Source: a virus
Strand: one strand, 5' to 3'
Length of the DNA: 64,000 nt
Virus record (IMG/VR): IMGVR_UViG_3300032401_000690
Location: 1-64,000 of that record
The notes under the pieces are model-generated. The model was not told the origin of the DNA and did not search any database. It saw nothing but the letters and a program-made list of their open reading frames with translations. Below are positions 7,716 to 15,771 of this stretch, one piece after another; the stretch's first letter is position 1; every line of letters starts with the position of its first letter. A program made the position numbers and the translations under genes.

Positions 7716-9584
7716 ATGGGAGCATTATTAGAATCAGGTCTTGTTGGTAACATCGGGTTAAAACACCTTAAAGTTATCAAAGAAGATACTATAAACAAAT
7801 GGGATAAATTAGGATTCCTTGAAGGCCTTAAAGGTCACCTAAAAGAAAACGTTGCACAGTTATATGAAAACCAAGCATCTTTCTTGATTAACGAAGCAAC
7901 TTCTGAAGGTTCTAACGGAGCATTCGAAACTGTTGTTTTCCCAATCGTAAGAAGAGTTTTCTCTAAATTATTGGCAAACGAAATCGTTTCTGTACAAGCA
8001 ATGAACTTACCAATCGGTAAATTGTTCTTCTTCGTACCTCGTATCCAAGGATATCAATCTGGACAAGACCAAACACCAGCAAATGATTATGTTGGTGGTG
8101 GAACACATTATGCGCCAGTAGGGTCACCTAACAACGCAACAATTGATTCATCTACCATTGGTGCAGGTTACCCACCTAATTCAAACGCATTTTCAAAAAA
8201 TCTTTATGATTTATTCTATGAAGGTTCTGAAGGTCAATTAGATCCTCCAGGATTGTTTGATTACTCAAAAGGTAAATGGTCGGCAATCACTACTGATGCA
8301 ACTATGTTACAATGGGTTAACGGAACTATTGATAACGGACTTAATATTACTGAAACAACTAACGTTAGAAAAGTAATTGTTAAAATGTGTGGTTTCAGAG
8401 ATCTTGGTGTTGGTAAATTAATCGGACCTGATGGAAATGAGATTGATACTGAAAGTTTCTTATCTGACTTGAGAGTATTCCAAAAATCAGGTAATGGAAT
8501 GTCAGCATCTACAACACCTTGTAATGTATTGAGAGATACAAATGGTGATCCTAATTCTTTATTATTTAGAGTTGTAACTCAACAATATGGTAAAGGTATT
8601 GTTGCTCCAACATCTAACCAAGCATCTACTAGTTTCCCAAGTACAGGTAATGGTGGATCTTACAATAATATCTGTTCTCAAGATGGTTGTATCTATCTTG
8701 AAGTAGATTTATCTTGTCCAGCATGTGTTACTTGTGGTGAGACTATGGATGGTTACACAGGAACTACAATTTTTTCTGCGGCATCTGCAACATCATTCTC
8801 AACTGTTTATAGATCATACGCTAATATGGAATTTGAAGACCAAATTGGTGAGGTTTCTTTTGACTTAGAGTCTGTAACAGTTTCTGTAACTGAAAGAAAA
8901 TTAAGAGCACAATGGTCTCCAGAAATGGCACAAGACGTTGCGGCATTCCACAACATTGATGCTGAGGCTGAATTAACGGCTTTATTATCAGAACAAGTTG
9001 CGGCTGAAATTGACCGTGAGATCCTTCGTGACTTACGTAAAGGTGCGGCTTGGAACTTACGTTGGGATTATAATGGATGGAGAAGATTGTCTTTAACAAC
9101 TTCTTACACTCAAAAAGATTGGAATCAAACATTGATTACTGCAATCAACCAATTATCGGCACAAATCCACAAATCTACATTGAGAGGTGGAGCTAACTGG
9201 ATCGTTGTTTCTTCTGAGATTTCTGCAATCTTTGACGATTTAGAATACTTCCACGTATCTAATGCGTCTCCTGAACAAGACCAATACAATATGGGTATTG
9301 AAAGAGTTGGGACATTAGCAGGACGTTACCAAGTTTTCCGTGACCCTTACTTCCCACCAAACACAGTTTTGTTAGGACATAAAGGAACGTCATTGTTAGA
9401 CACAGGTTACATCTACGCACCGTATGTACCATTACAATTAACACCTACAATGTATAATCCGTTCAACTTTACTCCGATTAAAGGAATAATGACGAGATAC
9501 GCGAAAAAAATGGTAAATAATCGCTTTTATGGCAAAATTACCGTAGATGGTGTTCGTACATTTGATTTAAGAGAATTGAGATAA
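7716..9584 (+). CDS. Major capsid protein (T4 gp23-like, HK97 fold)
   Basis: The 622-residue product has an N-terminal delta region, INKWDKLGFLEGLKG then ENQASFLINE|ATSEG, that parallels T4 gp23. Cleavage after Glu60 by the prohead protease is predicted (LINE|A). FETVVFPIVRRVF and VQAMNLPIGKLFFF begin the HK97 core, and the C-terminal part has AEAELTALLSEQVAAEIDRE and GTLAGRYQVFRDPYFPP, both typical of gp23 homologues. It is about 100 residues longer than gp23. The extra length includes a Cys-containing insertion around residues 318-350 (CSQDGC, CPACVTCGE) that could bind metal or form an outer domain. The leader is A-rich with no Shine-Dalgarno. It is probably co-transcribed with the scaffold. 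Confidence 0.95.
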   Translation: MGALLESGLVGNIGLKHLKVIKEDTINKWDKLGFLEGLKGHLKENVAQLYENQASFLINEATSEGSNGAFETVVFPIVRRVFSKLLANEIVSVQAMNLPIGKLFFFVPRIQGYQSGQDQTPANDYVGGGTHYAPVGSPNNATIDSSTIGAGYPPNSNAFSKNLYDLFYEGSEGQLDPPGLFDYSKGKWSAITTDATMLQWVNGTIDNGLNITETTNVRKVIVKMCGFRDLGVGKLIGPDGNEIDTESFLSDLRVFQKSGNGMSASTTPCNVLRDTNGDPNSLLFRVVTQQYGKGIVAPTSNQASTSFPSTGNGGSYNNICSQDGCIYLEVDLSCPACVTCGETMDGYTGTTIFSAASATSFSTVYRSYANMEFEDQIGEVSFDLESVTVSVTERKLRAQWSPEMAQDVAAFHNIDAEAELTALLSEQVAAEIDREILRDLRKGAAWNLRWDYNGWRRLSLTTSYTQKDWNQTLITAINQLSAQIHKSTLRGGANWIVVSSEISAIFDDLEYFHVSNASPEQDQYNMGIERVGTLAGRYQVFRDPYFPPNTVLLGHKGTSLLDTGYIYAPYVPLQLTPTMYNPFNFTPIKGIMTRYAKKMVNNRFYGKITVDGVRTFDLRELR

Positions 9585-9606
9585 TCAAAATCTTAAATAA
9601 TACTAC

Positions 9607-9635
9607 AAAAGGGACAAGGAATTGTCCCTTTTTTT
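9607..9635 (+). terminator. Rho-independent terminator after the capsid gene
   Basis: AAAAGGGACAA pairs with TTGTCCCTTTT around GGAA, with a T run. It ends the scaffold/capsid transcript and has a close relative after the HNH gene. Confidence 0.9.
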
Positions 9636-9678
9636 ATGCGTATTTACAAACAATAGGGAAAATGAGAGTATTTATAGT

Positions 9679-10359
9679 ATGAGAAAAATTATATTTAATG
9701 AGGAACAAATAAAAGATATGATATCATTATATGTTAATAATATTTGGGGAACTAGACAGATTGGTGAAAAGTATTCAGTTTCTGAAAAAACAATTAATAG
9801 AGTATTAAAAGAAAATGAAGTTAAGATGGATACTCCTGGTAGACGATATTTTGGAGGGAAAAAAACATCTGATAAAAAATATTACGAATCCAATAAAGAA
9901 AAAATATCAGAATACTATTCTGATTGGAGAGAAGATAAGAAAGAATACTTAAAAGAATATCAAAAAAAATGGAGAGAAGAAAATCGTGATAAATTACGAA
10001 AAATAAAACGAGATTACGAAAGAAATCGTAAAGCGAGAGACCCCCTTTATAAATTAATTAGTAATTTCAGGACTGCAATTTACACCGTATTAAAAGAAAG
10101 TAATGTGGAAAAAAACAAACATTACTTTGACATACTACAATACACACCTGAACAATTAATAACACATTTAGAATTACAATTCAAGGACACAATGAACTGG
10201 GATAATTATGGTGAATGGCATGTCGACCATAAGTTACCTATAACATCATTTGATATACAGGAGATGGGAGATAAAGAATTTATGTCTTGTTGGTCCTTAG
10301 ATAACCTTCAACCAATGTGGGGTATTGAGAATATACGTAAATCAAATAAAACAGAATAG
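9679..10359 (+). CDS. HNH homing endonuclease with N-terminal helix-turn-helix
   Basis: The 226-residue product starts at ATG 9679. A longer TTG start at 9622 would begin inside the terminator hairpin and is rejected. Residues ~5-40 form a resolvase-like helix-turn-helix (YSVSEKTINRVLKENEV). A Lys/Glu-rich helical linker follows, then a C-terminal HNH nuclease with WHVDHKLPITSFD and CWSLDNLQPMWGIENIRKSNK. This form is typical of free-standing phage HNH endonucleases. It is inserted between the capsid gene and the secreted-protein gene, with similar hairpins on both sides. A TATTTATA octamer ends only 2 bp before the ATG. Confidence 0.88.
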   Translation: MRKIIFNEEQIKDMISLYVNNIWGTRQIGEKYSVSEKTINRVLKENEVKMDTPGRRYFGGKKTSDKKYYESNKEKISEYYSDWREDKKEYLKEYQKKWREENRDKLRKIKRDYERNRKARDPLYKLISNFRTAIYTVLKESNVEKNKHYFDILQYTPEQLITHLELQFKDTMNWDNYGEWHVDHKLPITSFDIQEMGDKEFMSCWSLDNLQPMWGIENIRKSNKTE

Positions 10360-10362
10360 GGG

Positions 10363-10391
10363 AAAGGAGACAAGAAATTGTCTCTTTTTTT
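10363..10391 (+). terminator. Rho-independent terminator after the HNH gene
   Basis: AAAGGAGACAA pairs with TTGTCTCTTTT (one G-T pair) around GAAA, followed by T's. It shares GACAAG(A/G)AATTGTC and the TTTTTTTATG tail with the terminator before the HNH gene. Confidence 0.85.
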
Positions 10392-10463
10392 ATGTTTGCT
10401 AATTTATAATACCAATATACACAAACAATTTAATTAACGATTGACAATAAATAATTTCATAGG

Positions 10464-10471
10464 TATTTATT
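10464..10471 (+). promoter_or_regulatory. Candidate late promoter element TATTTATT
   Basis: A one-base variant of the common TATTTATA element lies 16 bp before the ATG of the secreted protein, suggesting it is expressed late with the virion genes. Confidence 0.5.
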
Positions 10472-10487
10472 AATAAAATGACCACTT

Positions 10488-12932
10488 ATGAAAAATTCAC
10501 TATTTATTTTATTCATTATACTAACAAGTTTTTTTGTTAAATCACAAGTTAGTTCCTACACATTTGGAACGTCAACAGGAACCTATACACCAATAGTTGG
10601 GGGTAGTAATTACGATAACTTTACAAGTTGGTCAAACACAAACTTTTTAGACGATAATAATTCAACCGCATTAGAATCTATAGGATTTAACTTTGTTTAT
10701 AATGGAACAACCTATACACAATTTGCGGTTAACACTAATGGATTTATAACATTAGGATCATTACCAACCAATAGTTATCTTCCACTATCAACAGGAACGT
10801 CAAATAATGTTATATCGGCAATGGGTAATGATATAATAGGTCGTGGTTCATTATTGGCAAATAGAACTTCAGGTAGTGCGGTAATTACAATAACTGGTGG
10901 TGATATATCTTTAATATCAGTTGGTGATAAAGTAAGTGGTACAGGTATTCCTGCAGGTGCTACGGTACTATCTAAAACCGCAACTACTGTGACAATTTCT
11001 GCAAATGCAACAAGTGCAGGTACCGGATTTCATTTTAGATTTAGTAGGTCAACCTTCGGTATTAGATTTCAAACAATAGGTACATCCCCTAATAGAACTT
11101 TAGTTGTACAATGGACGGGGTGGCAAAGATATACCACAACAGGTGGTTTTGGTGAATTATATAACTTTCAGATAAGATTAAATGAGACCACAAATACAAT
11201 CAACGTGGTCTATAATATACAAGGACCAACAAGTACTACCTCAACAACATTTCAGGTAGGTTTAAGAGGAAGTACGAACACTGATTTTAATAATAGATTA
11301 ACAACAACAAATTGGTCATCAACAACCGCAGGGACATTAAACAGTTCAACTGTGACACTTTCAAGTACAGTTAAACCAACTTCAGGATTAACATATACTT
11401 GGACTCCCCCATCTTGTACCGCCCCATCATCATTATTGGTGACTTACACATCACCAACATCCGCCAACTTATCTTGGGCGGCATCACCATCATTACCAAC
11501 AAATGGATATGAATGGGAAATTAGAACTTCAGGTTTAGGGGGAAGTGGAGCAACGGGATTAGTTGCTAGTGGTAGTGTTGGTGCTGGTGTTACATCTTCT
11601 TCTACCTCATCACTAACTCAAAATACCACATATATATTATATGTTAGAAGTAATTGTGGAGGATTATATAGTTCTTGGAACGCATCTGCAAGTTCAACAT
11701 CACCAGTACCAGCACCCTCAAATGATAACTGTTCAAATGCAACATCACTTCCTTGTGGGACATCAGGACTTGCGGGAACAACTGTTGGTTCTGTTTCAGA
11801 AACCGCACCTTTAGGATATTCATCACCTTACGGTGTATGGTATAGTTTTGTTGGTGATGGTCAAAATACAACTATTACTTCAGTTGCAGGAACAGGATTT
11901 GATCACGAAATGGTTATTATGAGTGGAACCATATGTGGTGCAACATATACGTTAGTGACTGACCAAGATGTTGGTTTTTCAGGTGGTACTGAAACTTATA
12001 CGTTCACAACAGTAAACGGTACTCAGTATTATGTGTATATAGCTTATTATAGTACCACAGGTTTGTCAACTAATACAGGAACCTTTACAATGACAAGAAC
12101 CTGTGTCGCACCACCAACACCACCAGTTAACGATAATCCGTCAGGTGCAATATCAATAACCCTTAATACTGGAACATATTCAACATACACAAACGTAAAT
12201 GCAACATCAACATCAGAAGCAACACCAAGTTGTGCTAGTTATACGGGTGAAGACGTTTGGTTTAGTGTTGTTGTCCCATCAAATGGTATTGTGGAGATAG
12301 ATTTGATACAGGGGGTTATTACTGATGGTGGTATGTCAGTATATACAGGTTCTATTGGTTCTTTAACTCAAGTTGCTTGTGATGATGATAATAGCGTTAA
12401 TGGTTTAATGCCTTACTTATATTTAACAGGATTACCTGTGGGTCAAACAATATATATTAGAGTTTGGGAATATGGTGGAGGAACCACAGGAACTTTTGGT
12501 ATCCTTGCAAATTCACCTATTGGATTACCTGTAGAGTTATTATATTTTGAAGGTTATGGTTATCCATCTTACAACAATTTAAAGTGGTCAACCGCATCGG
12601 AACATAACTCAGATTACTTTTTACTTGAAAGAAGTGTCGACGGTGAACAATGGAATTACGTAGGCACTACAAAGGCAATGGGTAATAGTACTCAAGTAGT
12701 TAATTACTTATATGTGGATAATTTTAGATTTAATGGGTTTATTTATTATAGATTAACACAAGTTGATTATGATGGTAATTTTAAACAGTATGGTCCAATA
12801 TCAATTGATAATAGAATAACAAAAAACATTGTTAAGTGTTTTAATTTAATGGGTCAAGAAGTTAATGAATATGAAAGGGGATTAATTATCCTACAATATG
12901 AGGATGGGACAGTAGAAAAGGTGATTAGATAA
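10488..12932 (+). CDS. Secreted modular protein with signal peptide and T9SS-type C-terminal sorting domain
   Basis: The 814-residue product starts with a clear Sec signal peptide (MKNSLFILFIILTSFFVKSQ, cleavage near residue 20). An N-terminal beta domain follows (FGTSTGTYTPI...). A fibronectin type III-like domain lies at about residues 307-400 (CTAPSSLLVTYTSPTSANLSW...YVRSNCGG). Two Bacteroidota-type beta modules come next (NDNCSNATSLPCG and NDNPSGAISITL). The end has LPVELLYFEGYG, LKWSTASEHNSDYFLLERS, then CFNLMGQEVNEYERGLIIL. This end is the pattern of T9SS cargo: an LPVEL...F module plus a short NxxGQEV...G sorting signal. T9SS occurs only in Bacteroidota. It lies among late phage genes with a promoter-like element and a terminator. 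It may be exported from infected cells; a virion role is also possible. Confidence 0.8.
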   Translation: MKNSLFILFIILTSFFVKSQVSSYTFGTSTGTYTPIVGGSNYDNFTSWSNTNFLDDNNSTALESIGFNFVYNGTTYTQFAVNTNGFITLGSLPTNSYLPLSTGTSNNVISAMGNDIIGRGSLLANRTSGSAVITITGGDISLISVGDKVSGTGIPAGATVLSKTATTVTISANATSAGTGFHFRFSRSTFGIRFQTIGTSPNRTLVVQWTGWQRYTTTGGFGELYNFQIRLNETTNTINVVYNIQGPTSTTSTTFQVGLRGSTNTDFNNRLTTTNWSSTTAGTLNSSTVTLSSTVKPTSGLTYTWTPPSCTAPSSLLVTYTSPTSANLSWAASPSLPTNGYEWEIRTSGLGGSGATGLVASGSVGAGVTSSSTSSLTQNTTYILYVRSNCGGLYSSWNASASSTSPVPAPSNDNCSNATSLPCGTSGLAGTTVGSVSETAPLGYSSPYGVWYSFVGDGQNTTITSVAGTGFDHEMVIMSGTICGATYTLVTDQDVGFSGGTETYTFTTVNGTQYYVYIAYYSTTGLSTNTGTFTMTRTCVAPPTPPVNDNPSGAISITLNTGTYSTYTNVNATSTSEATPSCASYTGEDVWFSVVVPSNGIVEIDLIQGVITDGGMSVYTGSIGSLTQVACDDDNSVNGLMPYLYLTGLPVGQTIYIRVWEYGGGTTGTFGILANSPIGLPVELLYFEGYGYPSYNNLKWSTASEHNSDYFLLERSVDGEQWNYVGTTKAMGNSTQVVNYLYVDNFRFNGFIYYRLTQVDYDGNFKQYGPISIDNRITKNIVKCFNLMGQEVNEYERGLIILQYEDGTVEKVIR

Positions 12933-12945
12933 TCACCTTTTTTTA
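12917..12945. terminator. Bidirectional rho-independent terminator
   Basis: AAAGGTGATTA pairs with TAATCACCTTT around GA, with A's on one side and T's on the other, so it can stop transcripts from both strands. It overlaps the stop codon of the secreted-protein gene and the end of the convergent 73-residue gene. Confidence 0.88.
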
Positions 12946-13164
12946 TTTAGATAAAACTCTAATTGATTTTGATATAATTTCTGATTCACCTATACTAAAG
13001 GCACCTCTCTTATGTGCTGATTTTACCGCTTCCACCAAATAATATATTGAGTGTTCTTTATCCATTGTTGATAATAGTAGATCTAAATGATCTTCTGTTA
13101 ATAAATTAATTGTTCCGAATAGGTTACCGAATAACTCTTCTTTTTTTTCTTCTTCCATTTCCAA
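12943..13164 (-). CDS. Small acidic hypothetical protein
   Basis: The 73-residue product (MEMEEEKKEELFGNLFGTINLLTEDHLDLLLST...) is mostly helical and not recognised. It is convergent with the secreted-protein gene and shares its terminator. No membrane segment or signal peptide is seen. Confidence 0.6.
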   Translation of the reverse strand: MEMEEEKKEELFGNLFGTINLLTEDHLDLLLSTMDKEHSIYYLVEAVKSAHKRGAFSIGESEIISKSIRVLSK

Positions 13165-13173
13165 AATATTTGA

Positions 13174-13181
13174 TATTTATA
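13174..13181 (+). promoter_or_regulatory. Candidate late promoter element TATTTATA
   Basis: TATTTATA lies 21 bp before the ATG at 13203 and supports that start over the longer upstream option at 13110. Confidence 0.5.
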
Positions 13182-13202
13182 ATAGTAAGTAATTATTGGA
13201 TA

Positions 13203-13892
13203 ATGTTAAAGGATATCATAAAAAAAGTATTAAGGGAAGCAACTTCTGAATCGGGAAGTAGGGGGTCATATATCGCACCACTACAACCGGGTATTAGAAT
13301 CTTCAAGAAGAACGAAATGGGACCGTTTACAATACCCGTTTCCAAATATGATAGTCCTATGTTAGAATTTGATAGTTATGACGGGAAAATGGACGAAACA
13401 AAGAAACAAATCAAGAAGATAGAATCTAAGGCTAAGAAAGTTTCCAATTATATTAAAAATCATCCAGAATCAACTAATAGTGATGATGATGGTAACAGTA
13501 TTAATCAAACTCCTGGTAAAAATTTAAAGATAGTTCCAATCAAAGAAGATTTGGGGGTTTGGTTTGGTAAAAAGAAATCACCTAAAGGATCTTCACAACC
13601 CCAAGGACCGTGGGTTAATATTTGTCGTAAAAACGAAGGTGGTGGACATCCCCCTTGTGGTAGACCTGATGCTGACCCAAAAGGTTATCCTAAGTGTAGA
13701 GCAAAGAGTGTTGCATCTAAAATGAGTGATAATCAAAAAAGAAATGCGTGTTCTCAAAAAAGAAATGCAGAAAAGAAGGATACTCAAACGGGTAAGGGAC
13801 AAAAACCTGTTATGACATCATATAAAACAAAAAAAGAATCAATTGATTCCTTGATTGGTAAGATTATATCAGAGATTAGAAATTTTATCTAA
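13203..13892 (+). CDS. Virion-associated protein with GGGHPPCGR domain and capsid-targeting-like leader
   Basis: ATG 13203 gives 229 residues; the longer frame from 13110 would add an unlikely hydrophobic tail. The first residues MLKDIIKKVLREATSES form a basic amphipathic segment ending L-R-E|ATSE, nearly the same as the capsid cleavage context (INE|ATSE). A middle Lys-rich helix is followed by WVNICRKNEGGGHPPCGRPD, then PKCRAKSVASKMSDNQKRNAC and KGQKPVM. This Cys-containing domain is common in phage and marine Bacteroidota proteins of unknown function (a DUF5872/DUF6321-type domain by memory). It may be a minor head protein packaged via its leader. Its 3' end overlaps the opposite-strand gene by 24 bp. 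Confidence 0.7.
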   Translation: MLKDIIKKVLREATSESGSRGSYIAPLQPGIRIFKKNEMGPFTIPVSKYDSPMLEFDSYDGKMDETKKQIKKIESKAKKVSNYIKNHPESTNSDDDGNSINQTPGKNLKIVPIKEDLGVWFGKKKSPKGSSQPQGPWVNICRKNEGGGHPPCGRPDADPKGYPKCRAKSVASKMSDNQKRNACSQKRNAEKKDTQTGKGQKPVMTSYKTKKESIDSLIGKIISEIRNFI

Positions 13893-14291
13893 CACATCGG
13901 TCAAGGAGTTTTTGATCTGGGAGTTTACCTGAGTTTCCATATCAATTCTACGTTTGTCGGTTTCTTTATCAAATATAAAATTTAATCTTGTCCAATCTCT
14001 ATCGCTTAATTTTACGTTATAGTGGTATACGTGGTTTGTGATATCAACTCTACGATCAGAAAATGTAATGAAAATATCTAATTCATCATTTTTTAAATAT
14101 TTTTTATCTGATAGGGGAGCAATCATAAAATCTGTGGATTTATGATTAATAATTTTTAAACAAATTTTAAAACAAGTTTTTTCATAAGAAGAAACATCTT
14201 CTTTATATGATGGTATAATATTGTTTCTTTGTGTCCACAAAAAAAACTTCATTTTTAATCTTTTAAAAAACCTTATAATTCTTATTCTCAT
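13869..14291 (-). CDS. Hypothetical protein
   Basis: The product has 140 residues from the first ATG, or 127 from ATG 14252 (MKFFLWTQRNN). It has a basic N-terminus and alternating beta strands (DELDIFITFSDRRVDITNHVYHYNVKL), then a helical C-terminus. No family is recognised. It converges with the gene at 13203 with a 24-bp overlap. Confidence 0.55.
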   Translation of the reverse strand: MRIRIIRFFKRLKMKFFLWTQRNNIIPSYKEDVSSYEKTCFKICLKIINHKSTDFMIAPLSDKKYLKNDELDIFITFSDRRVDITNHVYHYNVKLSDRDWTRLNFIFDKETDKRRIDMETQVNSQIKNSLTDVLDKISNL

Positions 14292-14341
14292 TTTTACTTA
14301 TTTATGTGAATGATAAGTAAGTTTTTTTAATAAGACAAATG

Positions 14342-14833
14342 TTAAATTAATAGATTATGCTTTAAAACATCAATAAAATCTAACCAAGTATCCAAATCAT
14401 TTTCATTTCTACCAATATTTGCGGAATAACAACACAACACAACATTATCTTTAGTATATCCTTTATTTCCATCTAGTCTATCTAATGAAGGTTGTTGTGG
14501 GTGTTTAGATCTATTAGATGGTATTAAAGGGACTTTAAACCAATAACATAAACCATTTTGATTATCAAACATTTCATTAACGTCTCCTATCGTTAAAGTA
14601 TGTTCTATTTTTCTGTGTTTAGAATCATGTAGTAGCGTGTTTTGCCATAACCTAACTCTTCTTTCTTTTTGTTTTAGTCCTTCTTTTTTTCTTTGTTCAG
14701 GGTCTAATCTTTTTTTTCTTTTATAATCTCTGGTTTTTTTTAAAACACACTCTTTACATCTGTGACCTCTTTGGTTTTCATAAAAATCAGTTTCTAATTT
14801 TATTTCACCACATTTACTACATTGTTTATCCAT
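14342..14833 (-). CDS. HNH-type homing endonuclease with zinc-finger N-terminus
   Basis: Starting at ATG 14833 (MDKQCSKCG; a longer start exists at 14857), the 163-residue product has two CxxC pairs in CSKCGEIK...HRCKECV. These form a zinc ribbon seen in phage recombination-VII-like HNH endonucleases. A basic helical linker follows, then NGLCYWFKVPLIP, SLDRLDGNKGYTKDNVVLCC, the HNH core. In this subgroup the first His is replaced within SLDR(L/I)D. It is free-standing and probably a mobile insertion. A hairpin lies just upstream at 14866-14896. Confidence 0.78.
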   Translation of the reverse strand: MDKQCSKCGEIKLETDFYENQRGHRCKECVLKKTRDYKRKKRLDPEQRKKEGLKQKERRVRLWQNTLLHDSKHRKIEHTLTIGDVNEMFDNQNGLCYWFKVPLIPSNRSKHPQQPSLDRLDGNKGYTKDNVVLCCYSANIGRNENDLDTWLDFIDVLKHNLLI

Positions 14834-14865
14834 ATTATTAAATATACGGATAAACAAAATAAATT

Positions 14866-14896
14866 AAAAAAAAAGAATATTTCTATTCTTTTTTCC
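14866..14896 (-). terminator. Rho-independent terminator for the upstream minus-strand gene
   Basis: On the minus strand AAAAAAGAATA pairs with TATTCTTTTTT around GAAA and runs into a T tract. It overlaps the stop codon of the 154-residue gene. Confidence 0.75.
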
Positions 14897-15347
14897 ATTT
14901 ACCCCCTTTTGAATTATATCTTTTAACTGCGGCACCATTACAATAGGCACTAGGACATACGTCATATTTTGTTTTAGCCCAAGATAATGATTGTTGCCAT
15001 AAATCTTTATTAGTTGCAACATTTTTATTTTTTTTACCTTCCATCATGACCATATCTTTATCATCAATATTCATAGGCATTTCACCACTTTCGGTTTCAT
15101 TCATTAAGAAATCAAATACTTGATCCATATTGTTTTTTGCTTCAGAGATATGATCTTGAGCCCAATCGTGACCGTTCTCTAAAATTTCCTCAACCATAGA
15201 ATGATCCATATCTAACAACATTTCACATTGTCTTTTCATTTGTTCAAGATTAGAGAAGAACATATATCTACTAGACTCTTGTTCATTAATAACTCGTTTA
15301 ATGATTCTACTTAAATCTGATTCGTTTAATTTAATTACTCTTTCCAT
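14883..15347 (-). CDS. Hypothetical phage protein with LNESDLSRIIKRVINE leader and PSAYxNG C-terminal motif
   Basis: The 154-residue product begins MERVIKLNESDLSRIIKRV then INEQES, a basic amphipathic peptide ending I-N-E|Q. Comparable L-x-E-x-D-L-x-x-I-I-K-x-V-I-x-E leaders are widespread in marine T4-like phages. The middle is acidic and Met-rich. The C-terminus has LSWAKTKYDVCPSAYCNGAAVKRY then GGKW, matching a small domain with a KYDVyPSAYaNg core found in many phage proteins. A prohead-packaged protein with removable leader is a reasonable guess. No enzymatic motif is seen. Confidence 0.65.
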   Translation of the reverse strand: MERVIKLNESDLSRIIKRVINEQESSRYMFFSNLEQMKRQCEMLLDMDHSMVEEILENGHDWAQDHISEAKNNMDQVFDFLMNETESGEMPMNIDDKDMVMMEGKKNKNVATNKDLWQQSLSWAKTKYDVCPSAYCNGAAVKRYNSKGGKWKKE

Positions 15348-15350
15348 CTT

Positions 15351-15740
15351 TTAATTATTTAATCCGTTAGGACCACCTAATGCGATCATATTTAATTGTG
15401 TAACTTGTGTTCCATAACCATCTGTCCATTCAGGGTGTGGTGGTATAAAGGTTGTTACTGTTGTTCCTGAAACATCACACGTTTCTTGACAAATAGTTAC
15501 TTCTGTTCCCGCACTTCTTGGTGGTTCAACACAACTTGTACAACCTGTGTATTCTACACTCAAAGAATCTATTGTGTCGATTGTAGATTCTTCACTTTCA
15601 GAATCAACTAAAAAACATCCAGGATTTGTTGTTCCGGTGAATGTTATATAATATGTTGAACCTGTGTTAGCAGTAAATGATCCCGAATCAACAACAATTT
15701 GTCCCGTACCATCACAAGGTGTTAATAATATAATTGCCAT
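15351..15740 (-). CDS. Small virion-type protein sharing its C-terminus with the 758-residue neighbour
   Basis: The 129-residue product has one beta module (residues ~1-70) ending in GCTSC, then a C-terminal stretch with PPHPEWTDGYGT, VTQLNMIALGG and GLNN. The last 46 residues are about 76 percent identical to the C-terminus of the upstream 758-residue protein (35 of 46 counted by eye). It looks like a minimal one-module version of that protein. The shared tail probably docks both onto the same virion part. A TATTTATA element lies 17 bp upstream of the start. Confidence 0.7.
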   Translation of the reverse strand: MAIILLTPCDGTGQIVVDSGSFTANTGSTYYITFTGTTNPGCFLVDSESEESTIDTIDSLSVEYTGCTSCVEPPRSAGTEVTICQETCDVSGTTVTTFIPPHPEWTDGYGTQVTQLNMIALGGPNGLNN

Positions 15741-15757
15741 AATAAGTTTTTTTTATT

Positions 15758-15765
15758 TATAAATA
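15758..15765 (-). promoter_or_regulatory. Candidate late promoter element TATTTATA (minus strand)
   Basis: The octamer reads TATTTATA on the minus strand, 17 bp upstream of the ATG at 15740, in the gap between two related virion genes. Confidence 0.55.
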
Positions 15766-15771
15766 TCTCGT

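Noticed and set aside
9622-9678. Upstream TTG start for the HNH gene
   Set aside because: It falls inside the terminator hairpin, and ATG 9679 precedes the helix-turn-helix directly.
13110-13202. N-terminal extension of the GGGHPPCGR protein
   Set aside because: The extension overlaps the opposite-strand gene and is an artefactual hydrophobic peptide. ATG 13203 has a promoter-like element upstream and a leader peptide typical of this phage.
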